A DNA stretch of 64,000 nt from S010-25 sp964441285 (GTDB taxonomy: Bacteria > Pseudomonadota > Gammaproteobacteria > SZUA-229): assembly GCA_964441285.1 (NCBI GenBank), contig CAYTUK010000003.1:165501-229500 (forward strand), given 5' to 3'. Each line of letters starts with the position of its first letter. Within the stretch, counting starts at the first letter, position 1. The position numbers and the translations under genes were made by a program. The notes under the pieces are model-generated. The model ran no database searches, was not told where the DNA came from, and worked only from the letters and a program-made list of their open reading frames with translations. This document shows, one piece after another, positions 33,809 to 43,325 of the stretch.

Positions 33809-34275
33809 CACGTAATGCCCTGCTTTTTTGTCCACACCCGTTCACCGAGTGTTTTACACCTGGCCACAGAAATTGCGCCGCGTTTTGAGGGTTTGTTTTT
33901 TGCGGTAAGCGCCAGTTCAATTTCAGCTCTTGAGAGTTTATACATTTCAATTGGTTCAAAATTATTGTTCATCAGTGAAAGTATGATCAGATCCCAGTCA
34001 CTTTCCAGGTTTAACTGGCCGATTCGGTGTCCTGACTTAACCGTGCTACTAATGATTCGGCTTTTTATCTGAATTTTTAAATCTTTCCAACGATCGTTAC
34101 CGATTGCATCATAACCATTGCCCCGTTCTTCAATAATGCGCAGCCCCAGGTGGTGACAGACATCATAACGCGCAATCTCGCCTGAAACTGGGAGCATCGT
34201 ACCGGTGGTGCGCCGAAATTCAGCCGCCAGTCGCCGCGTTTCTTCTATTAGTGTATCAATGGAGTATAGAGCCAT
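33805..34275 (-). CDS. Conserved protein of unknown function, possibly nuclease-like
   Basis: The 156-residue frame reads MALYSIDTLIEETRRLAAEF, then PVSGEIARYDVCHHLGL, then YDAIGNDRWKDLKIQIKSR. I recall similar proteins annotated only as a domain of unknown function. The D-x-IG...IQIKSR run resembles a D-(D/E)xK-type nuclease core, which is a guess. Its stop overlaps the REC-EAL stop by 4 bases, convergently. Confidence 0.6.
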   Translation of the reverse strand: MALYSIDTLIEETRRLAAEFRRTTGTMLPVSGEIARYDVCHHLGLRIIEERGNGYDAIGNDRWKDLKIQIKSRIISSTVKSGHRIGQLNLESDWDLIILSLMNNNFEPIEMYKLSRAEIELALTAKNKPSKRGAISVARCKTLGERVWTKKQGITC

Positions 34276-34552
34276 ACTAAGTCTAGCGTGTTAGTTTGTT
34301 ATTCTTTTTATTGTAACCGTAAGTATAGCTGGTTGGGTCGCATGTTGTAGTGAAAAGAAATCAGTGTGGATCCTTTTTACGCGGTATCTTTAGAGCGAAT
34401 AAAAAATCACCCTGTACTGGGTATTCCGGCTGTTCTTATAACGTCAGAATGCTGGCATTTGGCCATTGAAAATTACGACGAAAATTTGTCACCGTTGTAA
34501 ATTGTTTTCGAAATTATAGCTAAGTATATGAAATAAAAATAGATTAAATTTT

Positions 34553-34569
34553 AGGCATGGTCTTTGCAG
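34553..34569 (+). promoter_or_regulatory. Sigma-54 promoter upstream of fleS
   Basis: AGGCATGGTCTTTGCAG has GG at 34554-34555 and GC at 34566-34567 with exactly ten bases between, the -24/-12 pattern (TGGCAC-N5-TTGCA). It lies 66 bases before the fleS ATG in a 359-bp gap otherwise without genes. In Pseudomonas and Vibrio the corresponding fleSR/flrBC operon is driven by sigma-54 with FleQ/FlrA. Confidence 0.75.
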
Positions 34570-34634
34570 ATACTGAATTAAAGCATTGTTTTGCGCCTAC
34601 TGAGAGTAGTGGTGCATAAACAGGAGACCAGAGA

Positions 34635-36026
34635 ATGAGTTTAGACACAGCATTTGCATCACCTTTGCCACAGCATCTTGCTGGTGAACAGTTAGAAGCC
34701 GCCTTTAATCTGTTTAATCAATTATCGCAGCAGTTAACGCAGTCGTATGGGGTGCTGGAAAAGCAGACTGCACAGCTATCGGGCGAACTGGCTGAAGCGC
34801 GTAACGAACGTATAAAGCAACTGGCTGAAAAGGAGCAACTGGCTAATCGTCTTGAGGTGTTGCTGAATACCTTACCTGCTAGTGTTGTTGTGCTTGACGA
34901 AACTGGCCGTGTAAATCAGTTTAATCTTAATGCGCAGTCAATGTTTGGCAGTGGCCTGTTAGGTATGGTCTGGGATGATATTGCGCAACGGCATTTCCTT
35001 TGTGATGGGGACGGCTTGCGATTACGCAATGGTCGCTGGGTTAGTCTCTATGCGCGCCCAATCGTGCAGGAACGAGAAAAAGTAACAGGGCAGATAAATA
35101 AAGAGACGACTGGAAAAATCATTTTAATTACCGATGTTACCGAAACACATCAGCTTGAAGCTAGCTTAAACCATCAGCGGCGGTTGACCTCTTTAGGTGA
35201 AATGGTTGCTAGCCTGGCGCACCAGATTCGTACCCCACTGTCGTCAGCACTGCTCTATGTCTCTAATATTAACCATCCTAATGCGAACTGTGAAGATCGC
35301 CAGCGCTTTTCTAACAAAGCAACTGACTCGCTGCGGCATCTGGAGCGGATGGTAAATGATATGCTTATTTTTGCTCGCGGTGGTGTGACTGAAAACGAAA
35401 GTTTTACTGTTGGTGAACTAATGACGCAACTGCAACATTTACTGGCACCTCAATTTACCAAGGTGGGTGCCCACTTGCGTATAAGCAATGCTGCTTCGAA
35501 TGTATTTTTACAGGGTAACTGTGATGCTCTGGTTAGTGCGTTCCAGAATCTTGCCAGTAACGCGCTTGAAGCGGGTGAGAAGCGTAGTGATGAAAAAATA
35601 ATTTTTGAAATCAAAGTAAATAAACGTGCAGATAGAATGATTGAATTTACTTTTAAAGACAATGGCTGTGGTATTAGTGAAGAGATTAGGGCGCGTATTC
35701 TGGAGCCTTTTTTTACTACTCGTAGCAGTGGCACTGGTCTTGGGCTGGCGGTGTTAAATGAAACTGTGATCAATCATCATGGTCGTCTTGATATTCATTC
35801 GCAGCAGGGTGAAGGCAGTTGTTTCACTATTACGTTGCCAACGGGTGTTCAGCATACAGCGCTAAACAGTGAACTGTTAAATGGTGAAATACCTGGTGCG
35901 GATGTTGATGTTAGCGGGAGTGCTGATGTTTGCCCGGAGCCATTATCGCTGTCATCTTATGATGGTTTAAATAATGCGTGCAGAATATTATATGACAACA
36001 CAAATACATCGAAGAGTAATGGTTAG
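34635..36026 (+). CDS. fleS: Flagellar sensor kinase FleS/FlrB
   Basis: The 463-residue soluble kinase has a PAS domain (~85-170), HisKA with LAHQIRTPLSSALLY (His near 194), N-box NLASNALEA and the ATPase motifs DNGCGI and GTGLGLAV. This is the FleS/FlrB/AtoS-like cytosolic type, and it is followed by its sigma-54 activator. It drives class III flagellar genes (hook and basal body). The C-terminal ~60 residues after the ATPase domain are low-complexity and look like an extension. A GGAG ribosome site is present. Confidence 0.9.
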   Translation: MSLDTAFASPLPQHLAGEQLEAAFNLFNQLSQQLTQSYGVLEKQTAQLSGELAEARNERIKQLAEKEQLANRLEVLLNTLPASVVVLDETGRVNQFNLNAQSMFGSGLLGMVWDDIAQRHFLCDGDGLRLRNGRWVSLYARPIVQEREKVTGQINKETTGKIILITDVTETHQLEASLNHQRRLTSLGEMVASLAHQIRTPLSSALLYVSNINHPNANCEDRQRFSNKATDSLRHLERMVNDMLIFARGGVTENESFTVGELMTQLQHLLAPQFTKVGAHLRISNAASNVFLQGNCDALVSAFQNLASNALEAGEKRSDEKIIFEIKVNKRADRMIEFTFKDNGCGISEEIRARILEPFFTTRSSGTGLGLAVLNETVINHHGRLDIHSQQGEGSCFTITLPTGVQHTALNSELLNGEIPGADVDVSGSADVCPEPLSLSSYDGLNNACRILYDNTNTSKSNG

Positions 36027-36070
36027 AAAAAATAATCAAACTCAATTTATGAAACAAAAGAGGCTTACCT

Positions 36071-37552
36071 ATGAGCAAGGCGACAGTTTTAGTTGTTGAG
36101 GATGACTCAGCATTACGTGAAGTATTAAGCGAAACCTTGCAACTGGCAAACTATCGTGTGCATACCGCTAAGGATGGTGAGCAGGCATTAAAGCTACTGC
36201 AACACAATCAGGATATTTCATTACTGGTGAGTGATGTGCAGATGCGGCCAATGGATGGTGAAGTATTGCTGCAAGCAGTAAAAACCCGTTTTCCTCACTT
36301 GCCGGTTATTTTAATGACTGCTTATGGCACTGTTGAAAAAGCCGTTAATGCTATGCGGAAAGGCGCTTCGGACTATCTAGTGAAACCATTTGAAGCCGAG
36401 ACGTTGCTGTCGATGGCTGAGCATTTTATTTCGTTGTCAGCAGCAACCAACAGGCCTGAACAGGATAAGACAACGGATATACAGAACACCAGTCAGAAAG
36501 AAACGAAAACGGATGTGCTGATTGCAGAAGATGTACGTAGCCGGGAAATGGTTGCCGTAGCACGTCGGGTTGCAGCCACCGATGCTACCGTTATGGTTAC
36601 GGGTGAGTCAGGTGTGGGGAAGGAAGTTATTTCACGTTTTATCCATCGGCATTCTTCGCGCGCAAGCGGTCCTTTTATTGCTATTAACTGTGCGGCTATC
36701 CCGGAAAATATGCTTGAGTCGGTTCTGTTTGGTTATGAGAAGGGTGCTTTTACTGGTGCTTATCAGTCTAAAGCCGGGAAATTTGAACAGGCACAAAAAG
36801 GGACTTTACTGTTAGACGAGATTACTGAAATGGATCTGGGGTTGCAGGCAAAATTGCTACGTGTATTACAGGAACGCGAAGTGGAACGCCTGGGTGGTCG
36901 CAGGCCCATTCCACTAGACGTGCGTATTATTGCTACCACTAACCAGGATTTTCACCAACGGGTGGTTGATGGTGAATTTCGTGAAGACCTGTTCTATCGC
37001 CTGAATGTTTTTCCTCTGAATCTACTGCCATTGCGTGAGCGGGTGCAGGATATTTTACCGTTGGCACAGCGCTTGCTCCAGCGTTATAGCGCTAACGGCC
37101 TGTATGTAGACAGTAAAAACTTGCCGGTTACACTGTCTGTAGCGGCAAAAGATGCCCTGGTTTCGCACCGTTGGCCAGGCAATGTACGCGAGCTGGACAA
37201 TGTTATCCAGCGGGCGATAATTTTAAAAACAAGTGATGTTATTGAGCGTGTAGACATTCATTTTGAGCAGCTAGACAGTGTATATGAGGTGAGATCAATG
37301 TCTGATTCTGAGCGGATTCAGCGCAGAGAAAGTGTGGCGGGTGTCAGTGAAAATAGTTGTAATAGTCATTGTCTGTCAGCAAAGAATGACTTAAGCCAGG
37401 ATCTGCTTGCGCATGAAAAAGATTTAATTATGTCGGCACTGGCAAGTCGTGGTAGCCGCAAGGCCGCAGCAGAAAAGCTGGGTATTAGTCCACGAACATT
37501 ACGTTACAAACTGGCAAAACTGCGGGATGCAGGGGTTGCAATTCCAGCATAA
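36071..37552 (+). CDS. fleR: Sigma-54-dependent flagellar regulator FleR/FlrC
   Basis: The 493-residue protein has a receiver (VVEDDS, acceptor Asp55), an AAA domain with GESGVGKE (~178-185) and the sigma-54 contact loop GAFTGA (~225-230), and a Fis-type helix-turn-helix at the C-terminus (SRKAAAEKLGISPRTLRYKL, shown in part). It is the partner of FleS and should activate the sigma-54 promoters before fliE and fliK. SD AAGAGG precedes the ATG. Confidence 0.93.
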   Translation: MSKATVLVVEDDSALREVLSETLQLANYRVHTAKDGEQALKLLQHNQDISLLVSDVQMRPMDGEVLLQAVKTRFPHLPVILMTAYGTVEKAVNAMRKGASDYLVKPFEAETLLSMAEHFISLSAATNRPEQDKTTDIQNTSQKETKTDVLIAEDVRSREMVAVARRVAATDATVMVTGESGVGKEVISRFIHRHSSRASGPFIAINCAAIPENMLESVLFGYEKGAFTGAYQSKAGKFEQAQKGTLLLDEITEMDLGLQAKLLRVLQEREVERLGGRRPIPLDVRIIATTNQDFHQRVVDGEFREDLFYRLNVFPLNLLPLRERVQDILPLAQRLLQRYSANGLYVDSKNLPVTLSVAAKDALVSHRWPGNVRELDNVIQRAIILKTSDVIERVDIHFEQLDSVYEVRSMSDSERIQRRESVAGVSENSCNSHCLSAKNDLSQDLLAHEKDLIMSALASRGSRKAAAEKLGISPRTLRYKLAKLRDAGVAIPA

Positions 37553-37573
37553 AGCCAACAGCCATGCAGGGAC

Positions 37574-37589
37574 TGGCACAAAAACTGCG
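37574..37589 (+). promoter_or_regulatory. Sigma-54 promoter upstream of fliE
   Basis: TGGCACAAAAACTGCG has the GG (37575-37576) and GC (37587-37588) dinucleotides ten bases apart and a perfect TGGCAC -24 box. It lies in the 124-bp gap between fleR and fliE, about 100 bases before the fliE ATG, and would start the fliE-F-G-H-I-J transcript. Confidence 0.85.
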
Positions 37590-37676
37590 TTGAGCAGTGG
37601 GTAGCGAGATGTGAATTTAGGTAACTTCTAAAGCAGTAAAAATTGTAAACCGTAAAAGAAAGTATGGGTGATAAAA

Positions 37677-38000
37677 ATGAGTGATATGCAAATTAGTCAG
37701 ATATTACAGCAAATGCGCAGTATGGCCGCCATGTCTGAAGCCCGTCCAGCAGTGGAAATGGGTAAGGATGTTAGTAAACCTGATTTTAGTCAAATGTTGA
37801 AGCATTCGGTTGATGCGGTAAATAAAACTCAGCATACGGCTGCGGCGATGTCGACAGCCTTTGATGCGGGTGATCCTCAGGTAAATTTGAGTCAAGTAAT
37901 GATTGCAATACAAAAAGCGAATGTATCATTTCAGGCGATGACCGAAGTGCGGAATAACCTGGTTTCAGCCTATAAAGAAATTATGAATATGCAGGTTTAG
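37677..38000 (+). CDS. fliE: Flagellar hook-basal body protein FliE
   Basis: From the ATG at 37677 (MSDMQISQIL), which has GGGTG eight bases upstream, the protein is 107 residues, normal for FliE; a GTG nine bases earlier is less likely. The C-terminal half VNLSQVMIAIQKANVSFQAMTEVRNNLVSAYKEIM (given broken here: VNLSQVMIA, then SFQAMTEVRNNLV) is the family signature. FliE joins the MS ring to the proximal rod. Confidence 0.93.
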   Translation: MSDMQISQILQQMRSMAAMSEARPAVEMGKDVSKPDFSQMLKHSVDAVNKTQHTAAAMSTAFDAGDPQVNLSQVMIAIQKANVSFQAMTEVRNNLVSAYKEIMNMQV

Positions 38001-38071
38001 CCTCAGTGGTATTAGGCAAGGGTAACTTAATTAAAGTTTTTCGATGAAAATGTGCTAAGAGATAACAGATA

Positions 38072-39712
38072 ATGGCATTGGTATCAGCAGAAAATATAAC
38101 GGCACAGGCAACCGGTTTTGGTTCCTTGCCTGCAGTTCGTCAGCTTGGTTTACTGGTGGGGCTGGCGTTAACTATCGCGCTTGGTGTAACCATCGCAATG
38201 TGGTCGCAAACCCCTAATTACAGCGTGTTACAGAGCGGTTTGAGGGCGCGAGATCTAGCGCAGGTCACTCAGGCTCTCGATAGCTCGGATATTAAATATA
38301 CGATTACCAATGATGGCCGAACTTTAATGGTGCCCGCAGAAAAATTGCAGCAGGCAAAAATGAAAATTGCCTCACAGGGCATAATGATCGGCGGTGATAC
38401 GGGTTATGCCCTGCTGAATAAGGATCAGGGGTTTGGGGTTAGCAGTTTTATGCAGAAAGCGCGTTACAACCAGGCGATGGAGGGTGAGCTGGCTAAATCG
38501 ATTGGTGATCTGGAGATGATAGCGAGCGCACGCGTCCATCTGGCGATGCCCAAGCAGTCTGCTTTTGCTCGCAAAAATAGCCAGCCTGCAGCATCTGTTG
38601 TGTTAAACGTAAGACCTGGCTGGGTACTGAATGAGTCACAGATAGCAGGTATTGTAAATATGGTGGCATCAAGTGTGCCTGAGCTGGAAGCGAGAAATGT
38701 CACTGTAATTGATCAGAAAGGGCACCTGCTGAGTCAAAAAGGCAGTGGTGGCATGATGTTAAATAGCAGTCACTTTAATTATACCCAGCGTTTTGATAAT
38801 AGTTATGTCAAACGCATCGTAGACATTCTGAGCCCGATTGTCGGGGTTAATGGCGTGCGTGCGCAGGTGGTTGCTGATATTGATTTCACTTCACAGGAGC
38901 AGACCAGTGAAAGGTATTTACCTAAACAGAAGGCGTTACGTAGTGAGCAGGTATTTGTAGAAAATGGTACGAATGCATCTGCGATGGGTGTGCCCGGAGC
39001 GCTGTCGAATCAGCCACCTGCTAGTGGTACTACTAATGCCACTACTGCTGCCGCGCAGAAGAAAATGAATAAAAACCCTGGTTTTCGTATCAATCGAGCA
39101 GTGAAAAATTACGAATTGGGGCGGACCATCAGTCATACCCGCTCTTCCCCCGCTGTATTGAAAAAGCTTTCTGTTGCCGTTGTTGTCGATTATGTTAATG
39201 GCATTGACAAAAAAGGTAGAAGAAAGCGTATGCCGTTGGATAAAGCCACTATTGATCATATTAAGGCTCTGGTTAAAGAAGCGGTTGGGCTTGATCCCAG
39301 CCGAGGCGATACCCTTAATGTGGTGAATACACAGTTTCAGTTGCCGGCAAGAGTTAAACCTTTACCTGCGCCACCAATCTGGCAGCAGCCCTGGGTTATG
39401 AATTTGGCCAGGCAGGTACTGGGTGGCCTGGGAGTTTTATTCATCGTGTTGTTTGTGTTACGTCCAATGTTGAAAAACCTGTCCACCTCTGGTGTAAAGA
39501 AGAATACTGCGGTGGCTGGAGATGTTATGCCACAGGCGCAGCTGGAATCCCCAGATGGTGAATCTTCACAGGCATTAGCCAATGGGCAGGCCGCACCAGG
39601 AAGATCACAAAGCAGCGAGCAGCAACTTATTGAAATTGCCAGCAATATGGCGAAGGAAGACCCTAAGCGTGTGGCTCAGGTCATGACAACATGGGTTGCA
39701 GAAGATGAGTAA
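38072..39712 (+). CDS. fliF: Flagellar MS-ring protein FliF
   Basis: The 546-residue protein has membrane helices near 25-45 and ~445-465 flanking a large periplasmic part. SVLQSGLRARDLAQV and the YALLNKDQGFGVSSF region are FliF ring-building motifs, and LRPMLKNL follows the second helix. The C-terminus is the FliG-binding tail. It overlaps fliG by 8 bases. Confidence 0.95.
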   Translation: MALVSAENITAQATGFGSLPAVRQLGLLVGLALTIALGVTIAMWSQTPNYSVLQSGLRARDLAQVTQALDSSDIKYTITNDGRTLMVPAEKLQQAKMKIASQGIMIGGDTGYALLNKDQGFGVSSFMQKARYNQAMEGELAKSIGDLEMIASARVHLAMPKQSAFARKNSQPAASVVLNVRPGWVLNESQIAGIVNMVASSVPELEARNVTVIDQKGHLLSQKGSGGMMLNSSHFNYTQRFDNSYVKRIVDILSPIVGVNGVRAQVVADIDFTSQEQTSERYLPKQKALRSEQVFVENGTNASAMGVPGALSNQPPASGTTNATTAAAQKKMNKNPGFRINRAVKNYELGRTISHTRSSPAVLKKLSVAVVVDYVNGIDKKGRRKRMPLDKATIDHIKALVKEAVGLDPSRGDTLNVVNTQFQLPARVKPLPAPPIWQQPWVMNLARQVLGGLGVLFIVLFVLRPMLKNLSTSGVKKNTAVAGDVMPQAQLESPDGESSQALANGQAAPGRSQSSEQQLIEIASNMAKEDPKRVAQVMTTWVAEDE

Positions 39713-40715
39713 AGCAGCTGAAAAAATAGCGGGTGCAGAACGTGCCGCAATCTTTATGATGACGCTGGGCGAGCAGGGTGCGGCAGAAGTATTAAAACAC
39801 ATGGATCCTAAAATTGTGCAGAGCGTTGGTGTTGCGATGGCATCATTAAACAACGTGTCGAATATGCGGGTATCCAATGTATTGACCGAATTTTCTGCTG
39901 TCATTGAAGATCGGTCGGCGGTCGGTGTTGGTTCAGATGATTATATCCGCAATGTTCTCATTGGTGCACTGGGCGAAGACAAGGCGGGTAACGTGATTGA
40001 CCGCATTCTGATGGGGAAAAATTCCAAAGGGCTGGATTCTCTGAAATGGATGGATCCACGTGCGGTAGCTGATGTGGTAAAAAATGAGCATCCACAAATT
40101 ATTGCGATTGTGCTTTCCTACCTTGAAAGTGACCATGCTGCTGAAGTGTTATCACATTTACAGGAACGTGTACGCACAGATGTGTTAATGCGTATAGCTA
40201 CCCTGGAAGGTGTGCCTCCCATTGCCCTGCAGGAGCTTAATGACGTGTTGGAGAAACAGTTTTCCGGTAGTAGCAAAATGCAGAAATCGGGTGTAGGTGG
40301 CATTAAAACAGCGGCAAATATCCTGAATTTTATGGATGGGACTTCAGAAGCAGCGATTACTGAGGCCATTACCAAGCAGGATGAGTCACTGGCCCAGCAG
40401 ATTCAGGAACAGATGTTTGTCTTCGAAAATCTGATGGATGTGGATGACCGTGGTATGCAGACGATACTACGGGAAGTGCAGTCCGAAAGTTTAATTGTTG
40501 CACTGAAAGGTGCGGATGATGCAATGAAAGAGAAAATTTTCAGCAATATGTCTTCGCGTGCTGCAGACATGATGCGCGATGACCTTGAAACCAAAGGACC
40601 AGTAAAATTGAAAGATGTAGAAGATGCGCAGAAAGAGATACTGGCGGTTGCCAAACGGCTTGCTGATGCGGGCGATATTTCCTTAGGCGGTAAGGGAGAT
40701 GATGAGTATGTCTAA
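39705..40715 (+). CDS. fliG: Flagellar motor switch protein FliG
   Basis: The ATG at 39705 overlaps the end of fliF (ATGAGTAA), giving 336 residues, the usual FliG length; a TTG three codons earlier is in frame. ERAAIFMMTLGEQGAAEVLKH opens the N-domain, KNEHPQIIAIVLSYL is the conserved EHPQ motif, and the C-domain has the charged torque helix (DDAMKEKIFSNMSSRAADM). It couples stator force to the MS ring. Confidence 0.95.
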   Translation: MSKAAEKIAGAERAAIFMMTLGEQGAAEVLKHMDPKIVQSVGVAMASLNNVSNMRVSNVLTEFSAVIEDRSAVGVGSDDYIRNVLIGALGEDKAGNVIDRILMGKNSKGLDSLKWMDPRAVADVVKNEHPQIIAIVLSYLESDHAAEVLSHLQERVRTDVLMRIATLEGVPPIALQELNDVLEKQFSGSSKMQKSGVGGIKTAANILNFMDGTSEAAITEAITKQDESLAQQIQEQMFVFENLMDVDDRGMQTILREVQSESLIVALKGADDAMKEKIFSNMSSRAADMMRDDLETKGPVKLKDVEDAQKEILAVAKRLADAGDISLGGKGDDEYV

Positions 40716-41337
40716 AATTATTACCGCCACCAGTGAAGCGTGTGAAGCATGGCAGGCTCCACACTTTAGTCATGGTGAGATCGGGCATCTTGAATATAAT
40801 AGCGAACCACCGCTATTAACTCGAGAACAACAACAGGCGATGCAGAAGCGCATCTATGACGAAGCATTCGCTAAAGGTTATCAGGATGGAGTGGCACGAG
40901 GACAACAGGAAGCGGGTGAAATGATACAGCAGATAAGCGCAATATTGGATGCGATGCAGGCTCCGTTTGAGGCGCTGGATGGTAGTGTCATTACCGAACT
41001 GGTTGAATTATGTATGGCAGCAGTGAGGCAGATGGTCCGCCGTGAATTAAAAATTTCGCCCGGAGAAATTGTTGCTGTTGTTCGAGAATCGTTACATCTG
41101 TTACCGGTATCGTCGGGTGATGTGAAGCTTGAGCTGCACCCTGAAGATGCACAGATAGTCCGTGAAGCATTGATGAAAGCAGGGAATGATCCCGGCTGGC
41201 AGATTATAGAAGACCCGATTTTAAGTCGTGGTGGTTGCCGCGTGTTAACACAGACATCGCGTATAGACGCGACCGTTGAAAATCGTCTGAATGCCACCAT
41301 CGCAGCAGTTATGGGAGGGGAACGTCATGTGGATTAA
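40708..41337 (+). CDS. fliH: Flagellar export ATPase regulator FliH
   Basis: Three in-frame ATGs (40699, 40702, 40708) follow GGGAG at 40694; I prefer the third for spacing, and it gives the same 8-base overlap with fliG as fliG has with fliF. The ~209-residue protein has the AFAKGYQDGVARGQQEAGEM repeat-like region and the C-terminal FliH domain (VKLELHPEDAQIVREAL, GGCRV). It holds FliI in check at the export gate. Confidence 0.9.
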   Translation: MSKIITATSEACEAWQAPHFSHGEIGHLEYNSEPPLLTREQQQAMQKRIYDEAFAKGYQDGVARGQQEAGEMIQQISAILDAMQAPFEALDGSVITELVELCMAAVRQMVRRELKISPGEIVAVVRESLHLLPVSSGDVKLELHPEDAQIVREALMKAGNDPGWQIIEDPILSRGGCRVLTQTSRIDATVENRLNATIAAVMGGERHVD

Positions 41338-41410
41338 ATGCGGCTGGATACCTGCTTCTGAGCTGCCTTTTCATGTGTACTAATAAGGTTGAAAACAGGC
41401 GCACAGACTA

Positions 41411-42799
41411 ATGCAAACAATCTCTGAGATTCGTCAACAGCAAAATCAGCGCTGGATAAGCAAGCTGCATACTTTAACCGAGCGCGCCGATATTCCAGTG
41501 CCCTTTGTGGTGGAAGGCAAGCTGACACGGATGGTCGGCTTAACACTGGAAGCTGTTGGCTGCCAGGCAGCAGTGGGGTCACGCTGCCGGGTTGATACTC
41601 TGGACGGTGGGGTGGTGGAAGCCGAAGTGGTTGGTTTTTCTGGTGAGCGCCTGTACCTGATGCCGACCGGTGATATTCGTGGTCTGGTGTCTGGTGCTCG
41701 GGTGATTCCTGGGCAGAAACTCTATGAGGTCAGCCTGAGTAATGCCCTGCTAGGGCGAGTCATTGATGCGGCAGGTCAGCCACTGGATGGTAAAGGTCCA
41801 ATTAAACATGAAGCCTCAATGCCATTGGCTGGTCGTCCGAGTAACCCGTTGGAGCGCCGTTCCATCAATGAACCGCTGGATGTTGGTGTAGTGGCAATTA
41901 ATTCATTATTAACGGTTGGTCGTGGTCAGCGTCTGGGTTTATTCGCTGGCAGCGGGGTGGGTAAAAGCGTGCTCCTAGGCATGATGACGCGCTACACCGA
42001 TGCCGATGTGATTGTGGTTGGTCTGATTGGCGAGCGTGGCCGTGAGGTGAAAGATTTTGTGGATAAGATTCTGGGTGAGCAAGGTCTGTCACGCGCAGTG
42101 GTTGTTGCCAGTCCGGCAGATAATTCGCCACTGATGCGAATGCATGGTGCCTGGTTGGCAACGACAGTTGCCGAGTATTTTCGAGATCAGGGTTTGAATG
42201 TTTTATTACTGATGGATTCACTAACCCGTTTTGCACAGGCGCAGCGTGAGATTGCACTGGCCATCGGTGAGCCGCCAGCAACGAAAGGCTACCCACCCTC
42301 GGTGTTTGCAAAACTACCACAACTGGTCGAGCGTGCTGGTAATATCGGTGCCGCTGGGGGGTCCATCACCGCTTTTTATACTGTACTGGCAGAAGGTGAT
42401 GATCAGAATGATCCGATTGTGGATGCAGCGCGTGCGGTACTTGATGGTCATATCGTGTTATCACGAAAAATTGCCGAATCCGGCCATTATCCAGCAATTG
42501 ATGTGGAAGGTTCGGTCAGCCGCGTGATGAATGATGTCGCTTCCCCTGCGCATCAGGCGGCAGCGCGGCGTTTTCGTCGTTTGTATTCTGCGTATCAGCA
42601 AAATCAGGATTTAATCAGTATTGGTGCTTATCAACGTGGTAGCGACCCGCAGGTTGATGAGGCGATTGATTATCACCCGTTACTTCAGCAATTTTTACAG
42701 CAAAATAGTGAGGACGCAGTGTCTTTTGAAACAAGTTTCCAAACATTACTACAGATTCTTGGAGATGAGTCGATAGTACCTGGTGACTTATCTAATTAG
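41411..42799 (+). CDS. fliI: Flagellum-specific ATPase FliI
   Basis: The 462-residue protein resembles the F1 ATPase beta subunit: Walker A GSGVGKS near 180, Walker B in NVLLLMDSLTRFAQ, then GEPPATKGYPPSVFAKLPQLVERAG (only part needed to identify FliI). Full length. It powers early steps of type III export. The start ATG lacks a strong ribosome site, with 73 bases after fliH. Confidence 0.95.
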   Translation: MQTISEIRQQQNQRWISKLHTLTERADIPVPFVVEGKLTRMVGLTLEAVGCQAAVGSRCRVDTLDGGVVEAEVVGFSGERLYLMPTGDIRGLVSGARVIPGQKLYEVSLSNALLGRVIDAAGQPLDGKGPIKHEASMPLAGRPSNPLERRSINEPLDVGVVAINSLLTVGRGQRLGLFAGSGVGKSVLLGMMTRYTDADVIVVGLIGERGREVKDFVDKILGEQGLSRAVVVASPADNSPLMRMHGAWLATTVAEYFRDQGLNVLLLMDSLTRFAQAQREIALAIGEPPATKGYPPSVFAKLPQLVERAGNIGAAGGSITAFYTVLAEGDDQNDPIVDAARAVLDGHIVLSRKIAESGHYPAIDVEGSVSRVMNDVASPAHQAAARRFRRLYSAYQQNQDLISIGAYQRGSDPQVDEAIDYHPLLQQFLQQNSEDAVSFETSFQTLLQILGDESIVPGDLSN

Positions 42800-42827
42800 A
42801 AGTATCGGCAGCTGAAACAGGTTAAGA

Positions 42828-43301
42828 ATGGATAAATTCGAAGCATTGCAGCAAACCATTAAAAATTGTCGCCGAAGCATACAGGATGTTGCAGATGATA
42901 TTGGTATAGTACAGCATCAATTAGTCGAGCAGGAGAAAAAACTGGCGTCACTGTCTAGCTATCAGACAGAATGTAAAAAAGGTTATGCCTCCCTGCCTGA
43001 TTCCCCTTTCTATTATGCACAACGGCGTGAATGTAAGTTACTGATGGAGCATCTTGATGAGGTACTGAATCAGCAACAGCAACGGGTTGAACAATGTCAT
43101 GCCTCCGGTGATCAATGTAGTCAGCGATGGCAGCAATACACAGAACAGCTACAGCATTATGAAACACAGTTAGAAGCATTAAATCCACAGGTAGAAGTTC
43201 TCGAACAGCAACAGGAAAAAGCGCAGCTGGTTAACCGAGTGCATCGGACCGAGACAGATGAGGACAACTATCCGTGGATTCATGTTGGGAAAAAGTTTTA
43301 A
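42828..43301 (+). CDS. FliJ-like coiled-coil protein, first of two
   Basis: The 157-residue, strongly charged coiled-coil protein has LASLSSYQTECKKGY and LLMEHLDEVLNQQQQRVEQC, matching the FliJ pattern L-x2-L-x2-Y...QQ-x3-V, but its C-terminus (DNYPWIHVGKKF) is not FliJ-like. It sits exactly where fliJ is expected, 28 bases after fliI, and is followed by a second FliJ-type gene. It may be a diverged duplicate or an extra export chaperone. Confidence 0.65.
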   Translation: MDKFEALQQTIKNCRRSIQDVADDIGIVQHQLVEQEKKLASLSSYQTECKKGYASLPDSPFYYAQRRECKLLMEHLDEVLNQQQQRVEQCHASGDQCSQRWQQYTEQLQHYETQLEALNPQVEVLEQQQEKAQLVNRVHRTETDEDNYPWIHVGKKF

Positions 43302-43325
43302 CAGCAGGCTAGCAGGTATCAAGTA

